From the NCBI RefSeq assembly GCF_037975245.1, contig NC_092561.1, positions 14,851,001-14,915,000 on the forward strand: DNA of 64,000 nt. Reading direction: 5' to 3'. Source of the DNA: Apostichopus japonicus. Taxonomy: Eukaryota > Echinodermata > Holothuroidea > Aspidochirotida > Stichopodidae. Below are positions 12,255-23,684 of this stretch, piece after piece; the first letter of the stretch is position 1, and every line of letters starts with the position of its first letter. The position numbers and the translations under genes were made by a program. The notes beneath the pieces are model-generated. The model saw only the letters and a list, made by a program, of their open reading frames with translations. It made no database searches and was not told the DNA's origin.

Positions 12255-13725
12255 GTATACAGTATATTACTGACTTTTACTGCAAAGAGACTGCATAGCA
12301 CATGCATTCAAGGTATACTGAATTATTTGGTATGGTAATCTTCTGCTTCAAATTGTCTGTATGCATGCATAACCCAACCCCCCCCCCCTTCCACTCACAT
12401 CTTCTACCCAACCCTATATCAGAATAGAAAATGAATGTGTACCAGTGCATACATGCACAGTGTGTACTTTATATGTGTGTTCAGTACAGTGTTATTTTAC
12501 ACCAAGCACTAATTAAAAACACAGTCCCACTGTCCACAATCATGTGCAGTACTACACACTGTACATTTCATTTCATTTATTTGTTTCCACATTCAAAAGG
12601 TATTACACAATAATAGAACAAAATGTATGTGACAAGTGGAGGAGGTCTGAGAAAGCCGAGGCTCTTTAGAGGCAGACCCGCCGCCCCCCCCAACAATATA
12701 AGAAAAGAAAAAAAAATGAATTGCACACACAAATAAACTACGTTACATAAGATAACATGATACTATTTAAAGAATTATCATATTATATATACGTAATGAC
12801 AAAAAAAGACAAAAAAAAAAACATGTATGTAATGGTGATTCAATTCAATACTGTGCATATTTCAATGTCATATTAATATATTATATACTTGCAATGTAGT
12901 GTCTGCTTCTGCTATAATTCACTATGTTAAAAGTCTTTTATAACTTAAAATGAAGTTGAACCAGTGTACATATGTAGTACATATAGTACACACTATACAT
13001 ATAGTACACACTATATGTACAGTGTGTACTATGTATACATGTTCAGTATGTAGTGTTATTTTACACCAAGCACAATAAATACATAGTCCCACTGTTTGCA
13101 TGCAATCATGTACAGTACATACTGTACATGTATGTACTGGTCATTCAATTCAATACTGTGCATATTTCAATGTCATATTAATATATTACTTGCAATGTAG
13201 TGTCTGCTTCTGCTATATATAATTCACTAAATTAAAAGACTTATAGTATAAACTGAATGTTTAAGCAGTTTAACCTGTTATATTTATATATATATTAGTT
13301 TAACCTGTACTAAACATGTACCTGTACACACATATAGAACACACTGTACATGTATATGCACTGGTTCACATTCATTTTCTATTCTGATATAGGGTCGGGT
13401 AGAGGATGTGGGTGGGAGGGGGGTGTATAAACTGAATGTTTAAGCAGTTTAACCTGTTATATTTTAATATATATTTAAATTAGTTTAACCTGTACTAAAC
13501 ATGTACACACATATAGAACACACTGTACATGTATATGCACTGGTTCACATTCATTTTCTATTCTGATATAGGGTCGGGTAGAGGATGTGGGTGGGAGGGG
13601 GGTGAGTTACATGTAAACAGACAATTTGAAGTGCAGATTACAACCATATATATAATTCAATACCTTGAGTGCATGTGTTATGCAGTCTCTTTGCAGTAAA
13701 AGTCAGTCACATACTGTATGCATAT
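12255..13725. mobile_element. Fold-back (inverted-repeat) element with nested duplications
   Basis: The outer arms are inverted copies. The left arm (12255-12470, with GACTTTTACTGCAAAGAGAC, CTTCAAATTGTCTGT, and CAGAATAGAAAATGAATGTG) is matched in reverse on the right (about 13520-13725). Inside are direct duplications: a 184-bp tandem unit at about 13240-13605 (AGGGTCGGGTAGAGGATGTG twice), a block at about 12834 and 13138 (CAATTCAATACTGTGCATAT), and a block at about 12482 and 13046 (TTATTTTACACCAAGCAC). No coding sequence. Superfamily unknown. Confidence 0.7.
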
Positions 13726-13779
13726 AAGAAGGGTAATTCTCAGGGCTTAATGCCTGATTATTGCTTTAATTCATTTTAA

Positions 13780-14154
13780 AGGCATTGATCGAGACTCGCC
13801 CCAAACCGCGTGCAGCCATCTGAGAAAGTTAACTTTCCGTTGCTTGCAAGTGACGTTTTGTTCGTGTCGCTACAAAATGCAGACAGTACAGTAATGAAAC
13901 CTAATACGTTGTTATCTTTAGCTGGACCTGAGATGTCCATCGCTGTATTGCATGTACACTGTGCTTTGGTTATTGACCGCAGCTGTATGTACTGACTGTA
14001 CACTAGTGTATAATTACCAATGGTAGCAAGCTGTGTGTGTGTATTTTCTGTGATCGATGGTGGTGTCTAACACTTCTGTTATACCTCATTCGAAACTACA
14101 GTAGGTCAGATAACCGGCATTAGACGTTTTTTTGTGCGCGAGTCTTCACACCCT
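13780..14154. mobile_element. Second TTAA-flanked MITE
   Basis: A 375-bp element between TTAA at 13776 and TTAA at 14155. The left end is AGGCATTGATCGAGACTCGC. The right end, read inward, is AGGGTGTGAAGACTCGC. They share AGG, TGA and AGACTCGC with a short indel. The target site and AGG start resemble the element at 10898. An open frame inside (13810-13995 and its reverse) has no recognisable domain and is treated as chance. Confidence 0.5.
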
Positions 14155-14204
14155 TTAAATTCCTGGCAAAAAACGCTGGCAACATATAGTAATAACGTGC
14201 TGCA

Positions 14205-14455
14205 GTGGTGGATCCAGGGTTTATGAAAGAGGGGGATCATTTTAGGACATCACATGAGAGCACTGACAGCTTGTCTACATTGAAGGGGGGAGGGGGATTT
14301 CTGGGGTTTATCTCACAGAAAATTGTAAAAGAGGAGCCCTTCTACCCCACCCATCAAAAAAATCCAATGTACAATAATTTACAATTATGCACACACAGAA
14401 TTAGGGGACTCAATCAGCCTGGTTGGGCATCCCCTGGATCTGCGCCTGGTGTGTG
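14205..14455. mobile_element. Short element with GGATCCAGGG ends
   Basis: It starts at CAGTGGTGGATCCAGGG and ends at CCCCTGGATCTGCGCCTG, an imperfect inverted pair. A related ATCCAGGATTTTATATACC-type end lies at about 44177-44200 in the reverse orientation. Probably an old MITE; its limits are approximate. Confidence 0.4.
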
Positions 14456-17124
14456 TACCTGTGTATGTATATGAAACATTTACCAATTTGTAATTCACTT
14501 AGAGAATCATCCTGCTCTCTTTCCATATAAATGAATCATATGTGGGCCACAGGACCATTATTGGCTGCTGCCTGGATGGGCCCTGGTACAGCAAAAAATT
14601 GGTGTATTTTTAGATACCCTTTATCTAACAGGTATATACTGCAAAAAAGGGATTATCCTTGTCTTTTTTCAATTTTGGATCCCCTATTTGAAGGAACCTA
14701 GACAACAAACATGCACAGAGTGTGAAAGGTAGCACACATAACCTTGAATCCTGGTCATAAACCAACATAACATGCCCATCCAACCCTTTGTCTCTTTTCA
14801 CATGCATATTCAGGGTACCCAGTTCAGTGGAGTATAGCATTGATGGGTCAAAGTAAACATTGTCAAAGTGCAGTGCAATACAATAAACTAGGCTCATACT
14901 GTATCACTCATACTGTATCACTGCAAGATGCCAGTCATTATGATAATGTCACAAATCAATTTGTATCACATGATCACTGCTTTTTGCAAATTCTCACTTT
15001 GTAACAAGAAAATGACAAGTTAAGACCAAATTTTACAGTTGTTCCCGCATTAAGATTACTTCATTTTTCGAATTTGTGAACAGGAGAGCATAAAGGGTTA
15101 TGTGTGAATTTGGGGAAGAAGATGTTATATCCATTCAAGGTTACGAAGTAGGAAGAAATTCCTTCCACACATTTTTTAGTTGCCCTATGGTTTACATTTC
15201 TTTAAATTTAATCTATTTGTATGTTGATTAGTGGCAATGGAACTAAGCCCTAAAATCTCTGATACCCTTTATCTCCCATCATGCAAGGTGAAGTCATCTG
15301 CCCCAAAGCAAACAAGATTATTTCATTTATGTAGAACAAGAAGCCAGAGTTGATTGTTGAGGTGTTCACCTTCACAAAAATACCATTAATATCGACACCT
15401 CTGGTTGACTGATGGTAGCCGATTTATATATTTCCCTCATCTCACTTACTGTACATCCACATCACATCTCACATACTAAATGACTCACTTAAGCATTATT
15501 ACTAGTAGTTGGGAGAAAATCACCCTGGGACGTTGTCACCCATATCGAAGATAGGGAATAAAATTAAAATTTTCATAATTGGACAGATCTCAAATATCAA
15601 TTTTGATTTGAAATCTTGTAGAGCTCCTAAAATGTCATTAAATGGTGCAATTTTCCTGTTCATGAATTTGATAGTAAAAACTTCATTATTTCTTAACAGT
15701 TGCAATATTGTTTAAATTATTGTCACAAGGTGACCAGCATGCCCACTGTCCGGAAAATTATGATGTTAGTACAGTAGATGTTGACAATTTCTGTGAGAGG
15801 TTGTCTTTATTTTGTCATCCTCTGTCATGTTGCAGAGTTGTGGTTAATTAATTTTGTATCAAAGCAGGATATCTGGCGAAATGAGAACTGGTTGGCAATG
15901 TCCCACTCTTTCACACTGCAAATATGCAAGAAGTTAAAAGATTGTGGACAATACATGCTGTATACAAAATGTGAATAGTGAATATTATGTTTAATTTAAT
16001 AGAAATTGGTTCAATGTGTGTGAGACCATTTTCCATTCAAATTTTCAAAAGTAAACCAATTCTAGACCCAGTTTTAAAATCACAGCTCTAGAAGAAAAGA
16101 AAAATATTCCCTGAATATTCAAGCTTTGTCTTCCAGCTACTAAGATTTACTTAGACTGGACAAGTATTATTATAAGGTGTACTGTACGTGTATTAGCCAA
16201 GAGGATTGTGCATTGTTAAAAGGACCTTATTCCCCAACCCCCCCCCCCCCTCCCCTTCAATCAAATCCTTTTTGTAACAACTACAAAACTTGCCAGAGGT
16301 TCTAACACTCTCAAAAGGATTTACAAAATGAAAAAAAAGACACATCTTCCATGAAGCTCATTAAAAGAAACTTCTGTATTGGCACAAAATTATAGCATGC
16401 TGTAATTGCTAGAAGCTTCAGAAAGTACTTCCTTGAGGCCTTTTATTTCCAAATTGTTCTCATCTAAATGAACACAATGACTGAATGTCCCAGTAAATTT
16501 CCTCTAAGGTGGTTATAAAACAGTTTAAGGAATTTGGATTATAACCACTGCTTTCATGACCATATTTCCTGGCCTAATTGTCTTCTTTCATCCAAGTTTC
16601 AAATTTATGAAAACCCAGTATAAATACATGAATGTACATATTTATAAAACGGGATATGAAAACCAGTTAAGAGTAATAAAAATTAGAAAAGTCCCCAGAA
16701 TCCTAGATTCAAGTACTACAGCTCAATACTGGTACTTTGTCTTGTACATGGCCAATGTCTACATAGCTGGGTTCATAGGCTACATAGCTAAGTAGTTGCA
16801 TGTAACTGGTGAGTTTTCAGCTCTAACACCTAACACTGCAGGAGTATGCTGCCCATAAATGTTTCAAGGTTAATGGCCTTGTGATGTGATTTTATAGTTA
16901 CTGTGACTTCCAGAAGCACACATAGCTCAATGCCATTATGAGTGATGAGTGTGTAGCATTGTGTGTGTACACAGCTATTACAGATTTTGGGCTGATTCTT
17001 ACTCATTGAGAAAATAAAATATGGTAGTTTTCTGCTCACACAACTACAAAACACTGAAGATCACGTTTTAATAAATTTGAATAACACAATGGCTGCTTAG
17101 TCAAAAGTTGTGATATCTCTTGTA
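14456..17124. other. No gene seen
   Basis: AT-rich DNA with poly-C near 16239-16252. Short open frames at 15509, 15778 and 16556 have AT-driven composition and no clear splice context. Nothing else is supported. Confidence 0.5.
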
Positions 17125-17885
17125 ACTGAAATGGCCCTCCTTACATATGAAGTATAACCTATCATTTCCAGTAGGTTTCAACTGGTTAAATCATGAGCTC
17201 ACCTAGGTCAATGAGGGGATGGGCATTTTGGGGGTCTACTGGCAGGGGTACCCCACTAGTAGAAATTACTGGAAATGCCCATCACTTACATATAGAGTCG
17301 TGCCAATCAGTTTCAAGTAGTTTTCAACTGGTTACCTCATGAGCTGACCTGGTATAGAAGGGATGGGCATTTTGAGGGTCTACTGGCAGGGGTACCCCAC
17401 TAATATAAATTACTGGAAATGCCCATCCTTTGCATATGAAGTGATACCTATCGTTTTCCAGTAGGTTTCAACTGGTTACCTCATGAGCTGACCTAGGTCA
17501 ATGAGGGGATGGTCATTTTGTGGGTCTACTGGCAGGGGGACCCCCCCCCAATATAAATTACAGGAAATGCCCATCCCTAACATATGAGTGATACCTATCA
17601 TTTTCCAGTAAGTTTTCAACTTGTTACATCATGAGCTCATCTAGGTCAATGGGGGATGGGCATTTTGGGGGTCTACTGGCAGGAGTAAGCCACCAATAAA
17701 AACTACTGGCAATGCCCATCCCTTGTATCTGAAGTCCTAACCAACATTTTCCAGTAGGTTTCAAGTGGTTACCTCATGAGCTGACCTAGGTCAGCCGTGA
17801 GGGGTCAATTATTGATCACTGGCAGGTGTACCCCACCACCAATAATTACTGGCAATGGCCATTTGTTGCTCTTGGGGCCATACCT
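17125..17885. repeat. Tandem repeat, ~145-bp unit, about 5 copies
   Basis: The block GGAAATGCCCATC falls at about 17271, 17415, 17563, 17708 and (diverged) 17851, giving periods of 143-148 bp. Each unit also has CAACTGGTTACCTCATGAGC and TCTACTGGCAGG. Within a unit GGATGGGCATTT pairs with AAATGCCCATCC about 60 bp later, so each repeat can form a hairpin. The last copy is the most diverged. Confidence 0.9.
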
Positions 17886-18429
17886 GACACATTGTACTTA
17901 CTTTGATGTGGTTACCACGAAAGCTGATCTAGGTTAGCTAATAGGTGACCTTAAAGTTGCTCTCCCAGCCACACCCAACATAGCCGGTTTGCCAGTCGTC
18001 TGGTTTCATATACAGGAATGCACTGTGAACAATTTGATGTACCAGGCAATTGGTTACCTTCCCAGCTAACCAAACCCTCTGGGCTCCCGCTCTACTATGA
18101 GAGTTTCAACCTAGCTAGTGCACGAGAAGAGTGCGAACGTTTCTCTGGTCTAGCCATCAACTATGCATTCAAATTGCACAAAATCTAACACAGCATAAAC
18201 GCTCAATATGCTAGTTCTGTCGAAAAATTACACATGTGGATGCAAGCATATGGCCACTGAAAAAGATGCTGTAAACGTTCACGAAGGGGGCACATTTTTG
18301 TGGTGATATTAAGTTATATACAACTCATCCCTACCAAATGTAACTTTTTAACTTTTGATTGACTTGTGATTGATTTTCAGGGGCATGTGCAGGAATTTCC
18401 ATGGGGGGGGGTCCAAAATGTTATGAAAT
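17886..18429. other. No gene seen
   Basis: Non-repetitive spacer. The last part (18378-18420, CAGGAATTTCCATGGGGGG) looks like the end of a small element leading into the minisatellite. Confidence 0.45.
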
Positions 18430-18675
18430 GTAATGATTGCCCTACTGGGGGGTCTTAGTGGAAATTTCCGTGGAGGGGAATTGTCCGGGGGAAAATTGTC
18501 ATGGGTGGGAATTGTCCGGAGTGGGAATTGTCCAAGGGGCAATTGTCGGGCTTTGCAATTGTCCGGAGTGGGAATTGTCCAAGGGGCAATTGTTGGGCTT
18601 TGCAATTGTCCGGGTGGGAATTGTCCGGGTGGGAATCGTCCGGGTGGGAATCGTCCAGGGGGCAGTTGTTTGGGA
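18430..18675. repeat. GGGAATTGTCC minisatellite
   Basis: Repeats of GTGGGAATTGTCCGG. There are two near-identical ~55-bp units (CAAGGGGCAATTGTYGGGCTTTGCAATTGTCC, 18531-18610), then 15-bp units to about 18660. Frames stay open on both strands, giving Pro/Gly-rich repeats; these follow from the base composition and are not taken as genes. The motif resembles a kappa-B site (GGGAATT-TCC) but that may be chance. Confidence 0.85.
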
Positions 18676-20696
18676 ACCGTCTTACTAACTATTGGATTTT
18701 TAGAGGAACCCATTTCCCATGATTGCGTCCATCAAACGAATGGAAATACTGGAACCTACCAACTGAAACGGAAAACTTGCATTGCTTCCATTTCTGTTTT
18801 TTGTAATCATGTTTTTTTACACAAATCAAAATTAACTAACAAAACAAAAGTATGAAGCTAATAAAAAACAGTTAAAATTAGAAACCTTCAACCCAGCTAT
18901 TGAGACAGTTGCGGTGTTTATAAACAGAGCACATTGACTGCACATGAGGTACACACTCTCGTGTACACCTACACATATGTACAGTAGGTATTTAAGCAGT
19001 CTGGGAGTTTCTAGCAACACAGTAATATGTGAGAATAATGCATGGATGGCACGAGTTTCGATTGGCTAGTTTTTAGCTCATACTAGTTTGAGCTATAGCC
19101 ATGTTGCAGCTCTATCCTATGTGACTATTCATCCACCTGTAAAAAAATACATATATGTTGCTTAGTCCTTGGTGGATAAACGAAGAAACTTGTACAATGA
19201 TTATCAAGTAAGGTAGCATCAGTGGTATTCAAGAAAGTTGAGGTCACAGGTCAGTTAGGAGTCGATAATTATCAGGGGTTTTTGTCAACATACAAAATAT
19301 GCTTCCCTTCTCACGTTAAAAATGGTTGATGGTGACGGTTGGTCAAAATTATCATAGGTTAATGGCCTATTTAGCATGTTCAGAAATTTTCATTTGGACA
19401 GGATCTATTTGGGGGTACCTTTACATTTGTCACCATAAGTTAATGCATTTAGAATTTTTTCAGGTGTAGGTTTATATAATGGACCTATCAATTGTATGAT
19501 GCACCCTCGGACCCACTGGATAGGTGCCTCAATATTTAAAATTAAGCTGGACATTTGACACATCCTTGCATAGTAAATTTGATACATTGATGCATGTCGT
19601 TGACCCACATCAAATTTACATTAATTGACTGACCATTTGCTGCCCGTGAAAGATTCTTTGTGGCACATTGATGCACCTTGACACACTTATTGTAGTTGTA
19701 ATGGTGCACCAAATGTCCACTTTGACGGAAGCCTTAGTCACATAAATCTTTGGACATGATGCACATTTAATGCACCATTCCAGGGGTGAGGGGGATGTCA
19801 CTGAGTCCCTCTTACAACTGATAGGTACATAGTCATAGTACAGCCATATACCACCAGGGAGTTGTTATGGAACAACTCCCTGATACCACAGCCTGTGTCA
19901 AATACACATTAGTGTGCATGAGAGGGAATCAGTTAAGTTGATTGATTATTCCTCTCACTGTTTACATGTGATTGTAATCTGAATATGTGAACAAGGCCAT
20001 GGTGTTTGCCAATGGTCTGCCTGGTAATCATATCACATTACATGCCTTTAATACTAGTTGAGTTGAAACTGATCAGAACTGAGCCTTTAATTGGTAAGTG
20101 GGTCATTATTGCTGGTCCACAGCACAAACCACAGTATTCAGTTACATTTTGTTGACCTGATCTGAGTTCATTTCCTTTTCAGTAATGTGAATTTATATTG
20201 CTTATAGAGAGGAGCATAAACATTGCAGTGAAAATGTTTAATAAAAATAAGTTTCCAATCAAAATGAAAGTTAAAAATTTAAGAAAAACTGTTGAAAGTA
20301 TTTAAGTACATTTTACCACTTTAAGATTGTTGCTTTTTTCCACAAATATCTCTTTTTGCAGACTCGGTTACAGTATTAATTTGCTGTATATTGTTGTGCA
20401 TAGTCTGAAAGTTTACGCCCCCCCCCCCCACCACCCACCTTTCTACATTGACCTTGCAAATGCAATCTCCTCTAAATAAATATCACATTACTTAGTATTA
20501 GTTTATGCACCATTGGTGCTCTTGCTTTTATTTATCATGGATGTCTTAACAATATTTTAAAGAAACACCAAAGTTCTGCTTCATATCCCTTATCCTATGA
20601 TGAAAATACATGTAAGTTTCATTTTAGTTAATAATTATTTTTGCCTCTGAATAATTTTTTTAATTGTGACCAAATGAAAATTGAAGAATAATTATA
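18676..20696. other. No gene seen; one perfect short hairpin
   Basis: At 19855-19882 CAGGGAGTTGTT-ATGG-AACAACTCCCTG forms a perfect 12-bp stem with a 4-base loop. At 19571-19618 AAATTTGAT and ATCAAATTT form a weaker pair. Poly-C lies at about 20417. No supported exon. Confidence 0.55.
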
Positions 20697-21375
20697 GTCA
20701 AGTGGGGTAAAAAAAAAAACAATTTACCTAAAGTTTGCTCTAAAAATTGATGAGTAAGAGGTATTGTTTCGGTTCCAATGTTCAAGTGTGTGGAGTGGGA
20801 TTCTCTTAAAGAGAATCTAACAAAAATAACTATTTTGTAAATGGAAAGTGTCGTTTTTTGCGAAAAATGTTGTTTTTTTTTACCCCCAAAATTTGCTTAA
20901 TTCGGGGTAAAAAAAAACAGTGCCGGGGTAAAAAAAAACAATGCTAGAAAACAGCTATTTTCTTCATGAATGTATCTTAAAATCATGTTTGCATATAATT
21001 ACATCTAAGTATGAGCTACTACCTTTACATGAAAAAGGAAAAAAATTGTGAAATTGTCTTAATTCGTAATTATGGATGGCTCGTGTCATATGTCATGCTC
21101 AGCCATACTGTACAGTGTGTATATGATGCTACACAAATGTGGTGTAATATAGTAGAAACATTAGAGTTGAGCCAATTTCAGTTACTTCTGCCCAATTATT
21201 TAACATTTTTGACACATGACAGACATGAAAACTATTTGCCTAACCTCTAAAATCAACATTATGGAAAAATTTATTCATTCGGGCAAAATAGAGAGTACAT
21301 TGGAGCCGGAAAGTACTTGTTTTTTTTTTACCCCATTCGCATCATTTTTTGGGGGTAAAAAAAAACAAGGCCCCC
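20697..21375. repeat. Cluster of GGGGTA(8-10)CA motifs in both orientations
   Basis: GGGGTA followed by eight to ten A and CA occurs on the plus strand at about 20705, 20903, 20925 and 21354, and on the minus strand at about 20869-20885 and 21316-21335. The outermost pair is inverted (20705 and 21335), which would suit the ends of a small element, but internal copies complicate that. Confidence 0.6.
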
Positions 21376-22704
21376 CCATGAAGCGTGAATGAAGTTGGAG
21401 TAATTCTACCATGGGGGAGTGTAATATCACTAACTGCTATGCTGTAACTGCTGGAATAATCTCCACATCATAGAAGCTGGGTATGCAGGAGAAAGTTTCA
21501 GATATGTGGTACAAACTTCAAATTTTGCTCGTTTAGCATTCGCTTGATTCGATGAAGCGCTGATTGGCAGCGAAGTGACATAGGGTTCCAGAAATTATAT
21601 AATAATATACTAGACATGTAGGACTATCATATTGGTAGATAGTCTTTACACACTGATGTGTGGTGCAAGTGATATCATGCATATTTATGAGGGGGCGGGC
21701 TTAGCAATATTTCGGTTTGAAAAGTTTGTCCAGATAACTCAACAAGGAGATGACCGATCATTACCATACTTAGTTGGTGGGTGGATCATAGTGAGTAGGA
21801 TAACCCTATTGATTTTGCTGCTCATTTCATGAATATTAATGAGGTAATGGGGTCAAATGTGAAAAACTCCAAATTGCAATAACTTGGCTACTATTAGTCG
21901 GAATTTCGTCAAACTTGGTATGATGATATTGGCAGATAGCCTATACACATGTTGTAAGTTGCAATTGATATGATACAAATTTATGAGAGGGCAGGGCTTA
22001 GAATTACTTTGGTAACAAAACGCTGTGTGCATGAATTGCTGTTGTTGTCATAGCTAGGGCTTTCTTAGAAATTTCCCTATGAATGGAACTAATGAACAGC
22101 AGCAATGAACCATAAAATGTTTTCATTCTGGTTATTCCTGCTTAGCATAGCTCCAATATATGGCTAGAAATGTATGCATGTTCATGACCTTGTTATAATA
22201 TTGTTCATGAAAGTTACCAAGACTCTTTTATGGCCGGCTGAAATGACGTGATATCATGAACATTTCCATCAAACGTTGTTTTCAGCAACTGCTGACTCTC
22301 TCTATCATCCAGATCTATGATTTTAATTCCACTTTGTTATGTTGAAAGTGTTAATCTTTGCAGATATGTTTCCCATAAATTTAGCCTTAACATCAGGGGT
22401 AGTCCGTAGAAATAAAGTGTTATTTCCAAAGAAGCCTTTTAATGTAGTGAGTAAGATAATGGTAAACATGTTGTATAGGTGTGAAGTATAAGGTGACATC
22501 ATCAATTAACTTAAATGTAGTTCATACTATATCAGTTCTAGAAATAAATATTGTTTTTTATGTTCCTCCTGGGTCTGGCAATGTTCTGTGTTAGTCATAA
22601 GGGGGTTTGGATAATGCCAGAGTTGTTGAAAATATTGATTGCTAGTCATCATTACAGTCAATAGGCTATTTATGTCCAGTTTCTTTACCCAATTTTATAT
22701 ACTG
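21376..22704. other. No gene seen
   Basis: Spacer. The segments at 21620-21720 and 21925-22020 are similar (TGATRTTGGCAGATAGYCT and TTATGAGRGGGCRGG), pointing to an old ~300-bp duplication. No supported exon. Confidence 0.5.
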
Positions 22705-22776
22705 GCACACATTAAATGTAGAGAGTAATGAAGTACTGATACCATTGCCTCATTACTCTCTACATTTAAAGTGTGC
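22705..22776. other. Long hairpin, 27-bp stem
   Basis: The left arm 22705-22731 and right arm 22750-22776 are reverse complements over 27 bases with a single mismatch; the loop is 18 bases. The arm includes ATTAAATGTAGAGAGTAATG. It is pre-miRNA sized (72 nt) but almost perfectly paired, so it could equally be a small palindromic element remnant. It lies about 40 bp upstream of the 22814 exon. Confidence 0.75.
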
Positions 22777-22813
22777 TTACAGTCAAGTGTTCTTTTTCTC
22801 TTTTCCTGTAAAG

Positions 22814-22910
22814 GTTGGCAAATATTACAAGTGGAGTGGAAGGGACACATCCGCAGTCTAACAACACTTTAAAAAATTTTACAAGAGAAAGGCAGAAATG
22901 AAATTGCCAG
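22814..22910 (+). CDS. Penultimate exon candidate, with in-frame TAA
   Basis: The acceptor CTGTAAAG|GTT and donor CTG CCA G-like TTGCCAG|GTAAGA bound this exon. The frame that joins the next exon reads VGKYYKWSGRDTSAV, then TAA at 22859, then QHFKKFYKRKAEMKLPG. The pattern W-x-x-x-(D/E)-x-x-A-V then HF then a basic run then LPG resembles, from memory, a short domain at the C-terminus of uncharacterised fish and invertebrate proteins, some of them recombinase-like. That link is an inference. An ATG at 22898 just before the donor could start a short protein instead. The stop suggests a pseudogene, null allele or error. Confidence 0.5.
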
Positions 22911-23533
22911 GTAAGATTATACTGCAACTCAGGGAACTTTTCCAATTGTTACTTATCTGCTATCATCAGATTTACAGTAGCCTACGTGCAACGTTCTTCG
23001 CATTGCAGCTGAACAGCGCAATGTACAGAACAAAGAGTCTGCTGTTCAAAGTTATCTTGTGTTACATAAAGATCACAAAACATACATGATGGCTTAACGA
23101 TATATTAAAAAGATCTAATTTAAAAGAAATTTCACCAGAAATTAGGGAAGAAATTAATCTGTACTCAAACACAGTTTTTGTTTTGACTACTGTAGCAACT
23201 GCAGCGTGGGTTATGTCGCAATCTGCATTTGCTAAGATGACGTCAAGTTTGCAACTTTTTAAAGTATATTTGAAATATCCATCCTAAATGATTAAAAATT
23301 GTTTCTCTGTCAAAACGTAATATTAGCATTCTCATACTTTGAGAACACATTTAGAAAATTATTTATCGTTTTTTAAGCTCACTTTCAAGGGCTACCAGAC
23401 AAATCTTTTGAATTGTTTGTTTTGTATATAATAACACCAAATCTTTCACATCAAACTATGTGTCGTTTCATCAGTTTTAACAAATGTGCAGTAATCTAAC
23501 TAGATGCATTTACTATTTTTGTTGCATTTTCAG

Positions 23534-23676
23534 GTCGGAAAGAAGTACTGGCTTTCCTTGAAAGTCACCCAGATTTAAAGTATGATTGGGAAGCATTCCA
23601 TAACAAAGAAATGAATGAAGTTCGAAAAGCCCAACTGGGGGCCAGAGACAGGGAAGAGGAATGGCATAAAAAGTAA
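23534..23676 (+). CDS. Terminal exon candidate (LPGRKEVLAFLESHPDL)
   Basis: TTTTCAG|GT joins in phase to the 22910 donor, completing LPG-RKEVLAFLESHPDL. The frame continues to KYDWEAFHNKEMNEVRKAQ and a charged tail ending EEEWHKK, with stop TAA at 23674-23676. The splice sites are canonical and the 46-residue frame is protein-like (W, charged helix). From the ATG at 22898 the joined product would be about 51 residues; with the upstream frame it would be longer but for the TAA at 22859. The 65-bp minisatellite with AATAAA in nearly every unit starts within 10 bp of the stop, placing it in the 3' UTR. Confidence 0.55.
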
Positions 23677-23684
23677 AGTGGCCA

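Noticed and set aside
12560-12700. GGAGGAGGTCTGAGAAAGCC segment as a LINE 3' end
   Set aside because: Looks familiar as a repeat end, but no coding or second copy in the window supports it.
18348-18855. Overlapping Gly/Pro-rich frames on both strands, collagen-like in look
   Set aside because: All frames stay open because of the 15-bp minisatellite; no Gly-X-Y periodicity and no splice context.
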